Part shown: positions 8,260 to 16,845 of the stretch, in pieces
How the letters are laid out: each line of letters opens with the position of its first letter
Numbering within the stretch: the first letter of the stretch is position 1
Assembly: GCA_003367665.1 (NCBI GenBank)
Contig: QKXI01000005.1
Coordinates: forward strand, 241,047 to 305,046
From: Leifsonia sp. ku-ls
GTDB lineage: Bacteria; Actinomycetota; Actinomycetes; Actinomycetales; Microbacteriaceae
Length of the DNA: 64,000 bases
Direction: 5' to 3'
The notes under the pieces: generated by a model
Seen by the model: only the letters and a program-made list of their open reading frames with translations
Databases searched by the model: none
Told to the model about the DNA's origin: nothing
Position numbers and translations under genes: made by a program

Positions 8260-8931
8260 TCACGCGCCAGCGTCGATAACCCAGGCAGGCAAACGCGAAA
8301 TATCAATGGCTACCAGCGAAACGAGTGCGATGGCGAGCAGGATGCCGACTGGGCTCGGGATGGAGACTATTGCCAGCGCGAGCAGTGCCGCATATAACAG
8401 GCCCTGCCACGCTCGGCGAACGTAGAAGAGGTGAGCACCTGCCAGGCCGAAGAACGCCAACCAGATGTAAGCCTCTCGAAGGTCGGTCCGCCGCCGCCCC
8501 GACATTCCGTCGCCTTCCCAGCGCGATCGCGAAAGCGAAAAAAACCTTGATGAGGCGGGTAGAAGCAGAGCGACCGCAGCCAAGAGGAACAGGGTCGTGC
8601 CTGCCCAGGCTATTGGGTATCCGTAGCTTGTCAGGGCCGCGGCTAAGCAGACGAGAATCAACACAACGCGACTCGCGCCACGACCGCACACCGCAAACGC
8701 GCCGGCAGCGGCAGGAGTTAACGAAAATACAGTCGCTACCCCCAGCGCAGTCAGATATGGAACTCTCCCGAGGTCCTCATCGGCCGAGGCATACACCTGC
8801 GCGGTTGAAACTAGAACAGCGGCAAGGCTAATCGCGGCTCCTCCCCAGGCCGCTACCGCCCCAATCCGCACGCCAATAGGAGGTCTGAGCGCCTGCAAGC
8901 CAGCCAATCGAAGTCGATCCTTTCGAGTCAT
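8260..8931 (-). CDS. Polytopic TM2-domain membrane protein, candidate Rhs immunity
   Basis: This 223-residue integral membrane protein has about six helices: roughly 20-45, 57-83, two within 87-125, and a C-terminal pair. The C-terminal part (AFFGLAGAHLFYVRRAWQGLL, helix, DISRL) fits the TM2 domain pattern of GxxGaHxFY followed by a second helix ending near an Asp. The ATG overlaps the rhs stop by four bases (ATGA at 8931-8928), so translation is coupled to the toxin tip. Position right after a polymorphic toxin, plus lower GC than the core, makes it the obvious immunity candidate. A membrane location would suit a toxin acting on the membrane or wall. Function is inferred. Confidence 0.8.
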   Translation of the reverse strand: MTRKDRLRLAGLQALRPPIGVRIGAVAAWGGAAISLAAVLVSTAQVYASADEDLGRVPYLTALGVATVFSLTPAAAGAFAVCGRGASRVVLILVCLAAALTSYGYPIAWAGTTLFLLAAVALLLPASSRFFSLSRSRWEGDGMSGRRRTDLREAYIWLAFFGLAGAHLFYVRRAWQGLLYAALLALAIVSIPSPVGILLAIALVSLVAIDISRLPAWVIDAGA

Positions 8932-11900
8932 TTCGGTACCGGCAAAATCGTTCCGCGGTCACCGAACAGTTGCTTCGACCAGGTGTTCCACTCATTCAAG
9001 ACGAAATCACGACCATCGCCATTCAGAAAGTCTGCCCAAGCTTCTGGATCGAGCGAGCAGTACTTCAACCCGCTGCGAATGCATGCGACGACCTCAGGGA
9101 TCTCACTCGCCATCCCTGCCAAGCCATCCCGAAGTGAACCCCACGCTCCTTGACAGTATTCGTCACAGACAAATACACCGTCCCAGCTTCGCGCCTGCGG
9201 ATTATCAAAGAAGTGGTCCCAGGTCTTGTTCCAGTTCTTCGCCACCTTGTCCCAGTAGCCATCGTCGTCGGTGTGGCGCTCCTGAACCTTGGTCTGTGTC
9301 CCCGGCCCCTTCGGCTTGGGCGGGGTCTTCTTCTTGGGCACGTACGGCGGCGCCGGAGGCGGCATCGTCACACTGGCATAGGTCTGCACCGGCGGCGCAC
9401 CACACCCCAACGGAAGCGCGTCACTGCCACCGCTCCGCGCCGCACACCGGTGCCCGTCCGGATCGAAATACGACACCGGGCTGCCCAACACGTACACGTA
9501 ACGGGCCAGCGTCTTCGGGTCCGTCAATGAACCACGCCACGTGTCCGGAGCCGTCCACGAGCCCACCGACGGATCGTAGCTACGCGCGAACGTGTGCACC
9601 TGACCCTCGGTCGGATCCTGCGCGTGCCCCGTATAGGACACCGGCGCCGACCATCCTGACGTCTCGAAACGCTGACCGCCCCAATCCTCATACGACAGCA
9701 GATCGGTGATCGAACCCCCACGCGCCCCCGCCACCGTCGACCCCAGCCCATCCAGCAGGTCCCACGTCGCCTCCCCCGACGCCGAGACGTGCTCCGCCAA
9801 CGCACCCGCCGCATCCCTCACCGACGAGCTCACACCACCGGCCGACGACACCGACTGCACCACAGCGCCACCGTCATAGACATTCCGCACCGTATCCGTG
9901 CCATACCGGGTCTGATCGGTCACCGTCGCCTGCCGACCCAGCCCGTCGTACGCGTACGTGGTTGTCCGACCGTCGCGACTGACCCGCGTGGGCTGGCCGG
10001 CCGGGTTGTATTCGAAGCTCATGCCAACACCCGCCACGGACTGCGACGAACGACTCCCCGCACCGTCATAAGCGAATGTCGCAACACCAGCCGCCACACC
10101 CCGACCCGAACCACTCGTCACCGCCCGCGTCAGCTGACCAGCCTCGTTGAACTCCGCAGACTGGGTGAAGTCGCCCTCCTTCGAGCCCGTCCGCGACCAC
10201 CCGGTCCGATTGCCCGCCGCATCGTAGGAATAGGCATTCTTCTCGCCTCCGCTACTCGTCGACGAACGGAGACGATCCAGGCGGTCGTACCTGTAGTCGA
10301 CGGACTGGGTCATCGCCTCGGCCTTCGACCCGCCCGAACGCGCGGTCGGTGCGGGACCTGCGGGGTTCGTGGCGAGGATCGGTTCGGGTCCAGCGACCGT
10401 CCGCGTCGCCTTCTTCACATTGCCGTCGCCGTCGTACTCGTAGTGGTAGGCCAGCGAACCGCCATCCGGAACGGGATTCGATGCTGCGGGCAGCGTGCGA
10501 TCGTTGAGATAGCTGTTCGCATGCTTGCACAGAGAGCTCTCGCCCGCGGCCGGGGCACTTCGAGCGGAAAGGTAACCGGCGACTGTCGTGCACTTCGCCG
10601 CGACACCGTCTCCCTTGGCGTATGGCACCGAAGAAGCCGTGGGCGTGGGCGTGGCCGTTGCGGCGACGGGCCGAGTGGTGTGCATGACATCAGTCACTCG
10701 GTTCGCGGCGTCGTAGCCGTAGATCGTCGCAACACCCGTGGACCGCTCCACGCGGGAGGGATTCCCGACGGCATCCCAGGCGTACGTCAGAGAACCCCAG
10801 GGCGACGACTGGGACGTCACCTTGCCGGACCGGTCATACGTGTACTCGAGAAGCTGACCTGTCGGGAAGGTCATCGAAGCGATCTGGCCGGCCTTGTCGT
10901 ACGCAGTGCTCAACCGACCGCCGGCCTGGTCGATCTGGGTCGTGATCCGGCCGTCCTTGTCGTACTTCCAGCCGGAGACGCCGGTGGGGTCCGTCATTGC
11001 GATCAGTCGCTGCTCAGCGTCGTACTCGTACGTCGCCGCCTGCCCGGCCGCGGAGCGTCGCACGAGGTCGCCGCGTTTGTCGTACGAGAACTCCGTCGTC
11101 GACCCGGTGCCCGAGGTGACAGTGGAGGGGCGACCCGCAGCAGTGTATGACCAGCGAGTCGTGTTCCCGATCGAATTGATCTCTTGGATGGGTCTGCCTG
11201 AGGCATCCACCGAGTAGGTGGTCGCATGACCGTTGGGGTCGACAAGCCTCTCGAGATTGCCGTCCTGGTCGTATTCGTACCGGGTCAGGACGTTCACATC
11301 GGGACCGGACGCCGTGCCCGGCTTGAATCCCTCCTTCACGGCGCTCAGCCTGCCAGCGGGATCGTACGTGTATGCCGTCACGTGTCCCTCGGCGTCCGTC
11401 GTCGAGGTCCGGTTGCCGTTCGCATCCCAGCCGTACCGGGTGAGCGCGCCGGTCGGATCGGTGACCGACACATTGTTGCCATCGGAGTCGTAGGCGTACC
11501 GCGTGGTGTGACCGTTCGCATCGGTGACGGATGTGCGCCGCCCGACAGCGTCATAGCCGTAAGCAGTGGTGTGGCCGGCCGGATCCGTGACGGACGCGAC
11601 CTGATCGAGATTGTCGTAGGCGTAGGTCGTCGCACGACCAAGGGGATCGGTCAGCGAGGCCAGGTTGCCGTCCTGGTCGTACCCATAGCTCGTGACTTCA
11701 CCCAGTGGGCTGGTCTGGGACGTCATTCGGCCCGCGGCGTCGTACGTGTAGGCGGTCACAGCACCCGAACGGTCGGTCATCGACGTCAGGTTGCCGTCGA
11801 CGTCGTAGGCGAAATCGGTGTGCTTGCCGAGGCCGTCCGTGAGGCGCGAGACCCGGTCGAGAAGGTCGTACCCGTAGGACGTGGTGACGCCGTCGGCATC

Positions 11901-14900
11901 CGTCTTCTTGGCGACCCGTCCGACGCTGTCGTACGCATAGCGTGTCTTGCCGCCGGTTGGCGATGTCTCAGTCAGTAGCCTCCCGCCCGCGTCGTACGTG
12001 TAGGAGGTCTTCCCTCCCGACGGGGACGTCTCCGAGGCGACGTTGCCGACGCTGTCATACGTGTACGTCCACTGGCCGCCATCGGGATCGACCCTCTTCA
12101 CGGTCCGGTCGCGAGCATCCACCTCGAACGTCGTCGCCGCGCCCAGAGGGTCGGTCTGTTTCGCGATCGCGTCCTCGGCGGTGTACGCGAACGACGTGAC
12201 CCCGCCGCCCGGACGGGTCATCTCCGTCAGGTGAAACATCGCGTCCCACGAGTACTTCGTGACCGCGCCCGTCGGGTCGGTGAGCGACGACAGGTGATCG
12301 TTCGGCTCCCAACCGTAACGCTGGACTCCGCCGTCCGCGTCGATGGCGGTGACGACACGATCGCCGGAGTCCCATGTGAACCTCGTGGTGTGGCCCGCGG
12401 GATCGGACCGCTCGGTCATCCGACCGGCTGCGTCGTACGAGAAGCGGGACGTGCGCCCCGTCGGATCGGTGACGGACGTGACGTTGCCCGCGCCGTCATA
12501 GGCATAGGCCGTGACGGCGCCGGACGGCGCGACCGACTTCACCAGGTTGCCCGAGGTGTCGAAGCTGTTGCGTACCGTGGTCCCATCGGGCTGATGGACC
12601 GCGACGGGATGGCCCGCACCGTCGTAATCGTAGGTCCAGGTCCGCTTGGCCCCGGCCGACCCTCCTGTATCCGTCTTCGTGGCCACCAGGCCTGACGGGG
12701 TGTAGGTGTAGCGGGTGACGAGGCCGTCCGGAGCGGTCTGAGCGGTCAGGTTGCCCGACGCGTCGTAACTGTACCCGGTGCGGGCGCCGTTCTCGTCTGT
12801 TGACGAGATCACATTGTTGTCCGCGTCGTAGCGGAACGAGGCCGACGTACCATCCGGGTGCTGCACCTTGGTGATCCGGTAGCCGGAGTCGTAATAGTAG
12901 ACGGACGTCCGCCCGACGTTGTCGGTGTACGTCGTGCGCCCGGACGTTGAGAAGTCGAGGCTGCGCTGGTTGCCTTGCGAGTCCCACTGCTTCACGACGC
13001 GGCCCTGCGCGTCGTACTCGTTCTTGAGGTATGTCGTTCCGGTCGCGTCGGTCCCGGTGAGTAGCTGGTGTTTCCCGTCGTACGTGAAGGCGTGAGTGCG
13101 CCCATCTGGCAGCGTGATCGTCGTCAGGTTGCCCGCATCGTCGTACGACAACGACCAATGGTCGCCTCCCGGTCGGGTGAAGCCGGTCACTCGTCCGAGT
13201 CCGTCGGAGTCGACTCGGATCGTCTGTCCGGCGCTGTCGGTGATCGAGGCGAGGGGTAGGAACTGGCTGGTCTTGGGATCTGCCGCGCCGTAGGCCAAGG
13301 TGGTCGTGCGACCCCCGGCATCCGTGTATGAAACGAGATTGCCGATGCCGTCGATGTTCGAGGCGTCGAAGAGCCAGGCCTCCCCCGAGGCGTCGCGGAG
13401 CTCGAGCCGCCCGCCCGGACGCTCCGCAAGGGTCTGATGCACCCCGGCGTCCGCGGTGGAGTAGCCGCCGTGACCATCTGGGCTGAACATGAACGACGCG
13501 CCATCGCCTCGTACGACCATCACCGTGCCGTCGATGAAGCGCTGTGCCCTGGTGCCCCAGGCGAAGGACCACCCGGCCCCGACACGGGACAGTCGGCCGT
13601 CTTGCGAGTTGTACGTCAGGGTCACCTCCGTGGAGGTGCCGCCCGGCCCGGGAACCGAGAAGAGCTTCTCGTCCTCGATCAGGTTCCCGGTCGAGAAGGA
13701 GAACGGCTCACCACCGTAGGTCTGATGATTCTGGTGGCCGGCTTGTCTCCAGCGGGCGATGTCCTCCGCCGAAGGCGGCGAGGGCCAACCACCGGTCACC
13801 GGATCGGTGCAGTCGAAACCCTTCGACTCCAAGTACACTCCCAGTCCCGTCAGCACGCCGTTCGCGATCGCCGGCATTCCGTTGTCGATGACCGGACGGT
13901 CGTAGTTGTGGTCGAGGAAGAGCGGCTCGAGATGCGTGAAGGCGTTGGGAAGGCCGGCGAATTCGTCCCCTGGGAAGTTGCCGTTGTTCCCCATGCTCTT
14001 GGCGGGCCGCGTCGTGTAGGTCGGCAACACGGCGGTCAAAGACGCGGAAACGGCATCGTCATCGGTCCCGCCACGGGAGTAGATCTGTGAACCACCATCC
14101 GACGGTGAACCCCACGCGGTGCCCTGGTTCGTGTTGAACCCGATCCCGAGTGTGACGTCGGGGTTCACGGCGGCCGCCATGCGGGCACGGAAGTCGCGCG
14201 GGACGAATGTCTGCGCCGGATCGCGGCGGGTGACCGTCACGGTCGCGTTGCAGTCCTGCTGCAGCAGGGCCTCCACCCGCTCGGCCAGCTGGATGTTGTA
14301 CGGCAGCTCGGTCACCGGTGGTGCGGGAGTCGAAGCGTGTCCTTCGTCGTTGTCCGGGTCGAGCACCACCACCGGCCCGGCTGGCACCGGGAAGGGAATG
14401 CCGATGACGACGAACTGGGACAGATGTGTCGAGACGCCCTTCACCACACCGGCCTTCGCGTCGAAATACGACGGAAGCACGGTCCAAGGCTCGCCCGCGC
14501 TCTCGCGGGTGTAGATCTGGAGGGTCGCCGGATTCAGCTTGTTCGCCTTGACGAGCTTGAGGTCGGGTTTGATGTCAAGGATGATGCCGGGGATCACATC
14601 GGACAGCACAGGGCCCGCGTCACCCCCGCCACGAGTGTTCACGGGCTTGGCCGGAAACTGGGTGACCTGGCGGCCTTCAGAGTCGGATGCGGTGATCTCG
14701 ACCGGATCCGACACAGGCGTCCCATTGCCGGGCTTCTCAGACTTCGCTGCACGCAGAGCATTGGCGGGCGCGGCACCGACGCGGACATTCAGTTCGGACG
14801 GCAATCCGTTCCCTGAGAACGTTGCCGACACGCCGAGGTCGTCGGCGGTGACCTTGGATTCCTTTCCGGGCGCGATCGACGCTTCTTCTGCAGGGTCGGG

Positions 14901-15104
14901 TGACTCCGTCTCGGACTTCACCCGTTCCCGTTGGGCCGCGGCCGCTGCCCTCACCTCTGAGAGCGTTGCGGCAGCGATTCGCCTGGCCTTCTCCGCCGGA
15001 GAGGCCTCGGCGGGTGTGACGGTGCCGACGAGGGACACAGCCAGGATGGCGGTGAAGGCCAAGGCCGTGCGACGCGCACCGGCCCCGCGCGCTCGGCGTG
15101 TCAT
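8928..15104 (-). CDS. Secreted Rhs/YD-repeat giant protein with C-terminal toxin tip
   Basis: This is a 2058-residue secreted polymorphic toxin. A signal peptide (to about residue 34, ending AEA-S) leads to a helical and beta N-terminal region. Residues about 243-430 resemble the Amidase_3 fold (VVVLDPDND, IQLAERVEALL, VTVTRRD, GIGFNTN) without the usual His ligands. A DUF6531-like entry segment (FSFSTGNLIEDEKLFSVPGPG) begins near 460. YD repeats fill about 590-1740, and the Rhs-associated core (YTGHAQDPTEG to VSYFDPDGH) ends near 1888. The last 170 residues are a Pro/Lys linker and a Trp- and Cys-containing tip I do not recognise. The start overlaps the preceding stop by ATGA, and the stop overlaps the TM2 gene. 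GC drops in the tip, a sign of cassette exchange. Confidence 0.93.
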   Translation of the reverse strand: MTRRARGAGARRTALAFTAILAVSLVGTVTPAEASPAEKARRIAAATLSEVRAAAAAQRERVKSETESPDPAEEASIAPGKESKVTADDLGVSATFSGNGLPSELNVRVGAAPANALRAAKSEKPGNGTPVSDPVEITASDSEGRQVTQFPAKPVNTRGGGDAGPVLSDVIPGIILDIKPDLKLVKANKLNPATLQIYTRESAGEPWTVLPSYFDAKAGVVKGVSTHLSQFVVIGIPFPVPAGPVVVLDPDNDEGHASTPAPPVTELPYNIQLAERVEALLQQDCNATVTVTRRDPAQTFVPRDFRARMAAAVNPDVTLGIGFNTNQGTAWGSPSDGGSQIYSRGGTDDDAVSASLTAVLPTYTTRPAKSMGNNGNFPGDEFAGLPNAFTHLEPLFLDHNYDRPVIDNGMPAIANGVLTGLGVYLESKGFDCTDPVTGGWPSPPSAEDIARWRQAGHQNHQTYGGEPFSFSTGNLIEDEKLFSVPGPGGTSTEVTLTYNSQDGRLSRVGAGWSFAWGTRAQRFIDGTVMVVRGDGASFMFSPDGHGGYSTADAGVHQTLAERPGGRLELRDASGEAWLFDASNIDGIGNLVSYTDAGGRTTTLAYGAADPKTSQFLPLASITDSAGQTIRVDSDGLGRVTGFTRPGGDHWSLSYDDAGNLTTITLPDGRTHAFTYDGKHQLLTGTDATGTTYLKNEYDAQGRVVKQWDSQGNQRSLDFSTSGRTTYTDNVGRTSVYYYDSGYRITKVQHPDGTSASFRYDADNNVISSTDENGARTGYSYDASGNLTAQTAPDGLVTRYTYTPSGLVATKTDTGGSAGAKRTWTYDYDGAGHPVAVHQPDGTTVRNSFDTSGNLVKSVAPSGAVTAYAYDGAGNVTSVTDPTGRTSRFSYDAAGRMTERSDPAGHTTRFTWDSGDRVVTAIDADGGVQRYGWEPNDHLSSLTDPTGAVTKYSWDAMFHLTEMTRPGGGVTSFAYTAEDAIAKQTDPLGAATTFEVDARDRTVKRVDPDGGQWTYTYDSVGNVASETSPSGGKTSYTYDAGGRLLTETSPTGGKTRYAYDSVGRVAKKTDADGVTTSYGYDLLDRVSRLTDGLGKHTDFAYDVDGNLTSMTDRSGAVTAYTYDAAGRMTSQTSPLGEVTSYGYDQDGNLASLTDPLGRATTYAYDNLDQVASVTDPAGHTTAYGYDAVGRRTSVTDANGHTTRYAYDSDGNNVSVTDPTGALTRYGWDANGNRTSTTDAEGHVTAYTYDPAGRLSAVKEGFKPGTASGPDVNVLTRYEYDQDGNLERLVDPNGHATTYSVDASGRPIQEINSIGNTTRWSYTAAGRPSTVTSGTGSTTEFSYDKRGDLVRRSAAGQAATYEYDAEQRLIAMTDPTGVSGWKYDKDGRITTQIDQAGGRLSTAYDKAGQIASMTFPTGQLLEYTYDRSGKVTSQSSPWGSLTYAWDAVGNPSRVERSTGVATIYGYDAANRVTDVMHTTRPVAATATPTPTASSVPYAKGDGVAAKCTTVAGYLSARSAPAAGESSLCKHANSYLNDRTLPAASNPVPDGGSLAYHYEYDGDGNVKKATRTVAGPEPILATNPAGPAPTARSGGSKAEAMTQSVDYRYDRLDRLRSSTSSGGEKNAYSYDAAGNRTGWSRTGSKEGDFTQSAEFNEAGQLTRAVTSGSGRGVAAGVATFAYDGAGSRSSQSVAGVGMSFEYNPAGQPTRVSRDGRTTTYAYDGLGRQATVTDQTRYGTDTVRNVYDGGAVVQSVSSAGGVSSSVRDAAGALAEHVSASGEATWDLLDGLGSTVAGARGGSITDLLSYEDWGGQRFETSGWSAPVSYTGHAQDPTEGQVHTFARSYDPSVGSWTAPDTWRGSLTDPKTLARYVYVLGSPVSYFDPDGHRCAARSGGSDALPLGCGAPPVQTYASVTMPPPAPPYVPKKKTPPKPKGPGTQTKVQERHTDDDGYWDKVAKNWNKTWDHFFDNPQARSWDGVFVCDEYCQGAWGSLRDGLAGMASEIPEVVACIRSGLKYCSLDPEAWADFLNGDGRDFVLNEWNTWSKQLFGDRGTILPVPK
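10003..10164 (-). repeat. Source copy of the displaced rhs repeat
   Basis: This 162-base stretch of the main rhs gene, encoding SAEFNEAGQL through SFEYNP, is the partner of 8095-8256. Homology stops abruptly at both ends in both copies. The pair lies in direct orientation about 1.9 kb apart, so recombination between them would delete the core end, toxin tip and TM2 gene. Confidence 0.9.
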
Positions 15105-15784
15105 GCCATCCCCGCTGAACGACTCGCCGCCGCGAACAGCGACCGCTTTCGCGAGAGGATCGTGCCGGTGACGATCAGACCGAGCGCAGAGGCGATGATC
15201 AGCCAGATGGCGATGGCTTGACCGGTGGCTGCAAGATCATCCCGTGGCTTCACGCATGCTGCCAGCTGGATCGCATCGGAAACGCCGTCGGCGTCGAAGT
15301 CCTCGTGCCCGGTCGCGCACTCGACGGTCCCGCAGATGACGATGCTCGCCCAACGAGGGACACCGTTCTCGTTGACGTCGGAGTTGCCCGTGCGACATGT
15401 CGAGGAGCCACAGGTGAGGATGCGCGCATAGTCGGGGATGCCATCGCCGACGCTGTCCTTGGTGGGCGATGCGCACTTCACGGAGCCGCAGGCCATGACC
15501 TCCGTCCAGTCGGGCACGCCATCCGAGTCGGAATCCTCGCGACCCGTCGCTGCCGTCGCCGAACCGGCCACGACCCGCTCCACGGTGTCCGGCACGGAGT
15601 CTCCGTCTGCGTCGCATGAGGACACGTCGCTCTGCGAGGGGCACGGCGGATATGCCGGCGCAGCCTCTGCATCCGGCGACGTATGGAATATGAAGGCGGT
15701 GGAGAGCAGGGCACTCGCGAGCACCCGCAGCAGAACCCCGCGCGCGCGACTGTCGCTCGCCGTCGATCCAGTGCGCACGATCAT
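15101..15784 (-). CDS. LAATG-anchored surface protein with calcium-type repeats
   Basis: This 227-residue exported protein has a signal peptide (to about residue 46, ending AEA) and five repeats of about 26 residues. Each begins with an Asp-rich loop (DSDSDGVPDW, DSVGDGIPDY, DFDADGVSDA) like thrombospondin type-3/EF-hand calcium loops. Most end in a Cys pair (ACGSVKC, TCGSSTC, ICGTVEC) that could form a disulfide. The C-terminus is a cell-wall sorting signal: LAATG, a hydrophobic helix and SRKR, matching class E sortase LAXTG. The ATG at 15784 follows GAAGGAG. The stop overlaps the rhs start (ATGA). It likely displays or anchors the Rhs protein at the wall; calcium binding is inferred. Confidence 0.85.
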   Translation of the reverse strand: MIVRTGSTASDSRARGVLLRVLASALLSTAFIFHTSPDAEAAPAYPPCPSQSDVSSCDADGDSVPDTVERVVAGSATAATGREDSDSDGVPDWTEVMACGSVKCASPTKDSVGDGIPDYARILTCGSSTCRTGNSDVNENGVPRWASIVICGTVECATGHEDFDADGVSDAIQLAACVKPRDDLAATGQAIAIWLIIASALGLIVTGTILSRKRSLFAAASRSAGMA

Positions 15785-15891
15785 CTCCTTCTCTTGAGAA
15801 GGGGCCTCTCCCCGGCCGGCGGCGCACGCCGAAAGGTCCCCTATCACCGGAGACGCACTCCACCGCCGAACGTGACGCCATGACCACCCGC

Positions 15892-16845
15892 TCAGAGCCT
15901 GAGCGGTCGGAGGTCGACCGGAGAGAAACTCTTGGTCCATCCGCGGACCGTCGCCGGGGCGGGTTCGGCGGTCGTTTCGTAGCCGTCGCCGCTCACGGTG
16001 AGGCTGGCGTCGAACTCTTCCGACGTCAGCATCCAACAACCAGGGGTCGCGCCCGCGCCCGTTCCGAATCGGCACTCCGGTTCCCACTCCGCTGGCGGGA
16101 AGACGGGGCGGCGCTCGATGTTCCAGTGGCTGGCCGTCCACCACTTGTCGCTGGTGTCGGCCAGGAAGGGGCAGTCGGGCCAGGTCGTCCGGTCGCCCTG
16201 GGCGGCGCAGTCATCCAGGTGGGCCTGGGCGGCGGCTTCCAGTCGTGCCTGAGCTTCAGGCGTCGGCGCGACGGCCGGGGCCGCTCCGGCACGAGAGCCG
16301 TAGCCCTCCAGCCGGGTCGTCGCGGGCGCCACGTGGACGTCGGAGGTGGACGTGCCGCTCAGTTCGTAGTCGCCCGGGAACGCGTAGAGCGTCGGCGTGC
16401 TCCCCACCGGGATGGGCTGGCCGCCGAGCGTCGGAGCGATGCCGTCCGGACCCGCCTGCACTTCGATGTAGCCCAGCGATGCAGGGAGGAGTCGCCAGCG
16501 ACCGTTCTTGCGAGTGAGCGCCATCCTGGTCAGCCGCTTGCCGCTCTTCTGCACAGTGCGCACACGGACGTTCGCCGAGTCCCCGTCGATGTGCACGCTT
16601 TCGATCGTGAAGTCGGTCATGCGGTTCTTCGCCGTGGCGTAGGCGGCGTTCCTGAGCAGCACCTGCTCCGGTCCGACGTGCGTTCCGTCGAGCGCGAGCG
16701 CTGCCTCGATGTCACCGTCGACGACGTGGCGCTGGTACGCGGAGACCAGCGCAGCCGGGTCGTCGCGCCCGCTCGAGCATCCGGTGAGGCCCGCCACCAC
16801 GACCGCCATGGCGACAAGGGCGACGGCTGCGAAGGGTGCTCTCAT
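15892..16845 (-). CDS. Exported lipoprotein upstream of rhs
   Basis: This 317-residue lipoprotein has a lipobox LTGC-SSG at about residues 20-26. The following region (PAALVSAYQRHVVDGDIEAALAL, then IESVHIDGDSANVRVRTV) looks like an NTF2/SnoaL-type ligand-binding cone, a common fold in actinobacterial lipoproteins. A second domain (VGSTPTLYAFPGDYELSG) precedes an Ala-rich helix and a Cys-containing C-terminal domain (DDC, WPDCPF, PECRFG, GCWML) that probably has disulfides. The ATG at 16845 overlaps the previous stop by four bases. It precedes the LAATG protein by 107 bases. It is likely held on the outer face of the membrane as a partner of the Rhs protein; no enzymatic motif is visible. Confidence 0.8.
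   Translation of the reverse strand: MRAPFAAVALVAMAVVVAGLTGCSSGRDDPAALVSAYQRHVVDGDIEAALALDGTHVGPEQVLLRNAAYATAKNRMTDFTIESVHIDGDSANVRVRTVQKSGKRLTRMALTRKNGRWRLLPASLGYIEVQAGPDGIAPTLGGQPIPVGSTPTLYAFPGDYELSGTSTSDVHVAPATTRLEGYGSRAGAAPAVAPTPEAQARLEAAAQAHLDDCAAQGDRTTWPDCPFLADTSDKWWTASHWNIERRPVFPPAEWEPECRFGTGAGATPGCWMLTSEEFDASLTVSGDGYETTAEPAPATVRGWTKSFSPVDLRPLRL

Noticed and set aside
9789-11150. Long open frame on the plus strand inside the rhs gene (and similar ones at 11226-11978 and 13437-14090)
   Set aside because: It is antisense to the YD-repeat coding sequence, has an Arg/Gly/Val-rich composition typical of GC-rich shadows, and has no ribosome site.
9900-13320. Regular short repeats resembling a CRISPR array
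   Set aside because: The periodicity is that of YD-repeat codons in an open frame. Repeats are imperfect, no uniform spacers exist, and no cas genes are near.
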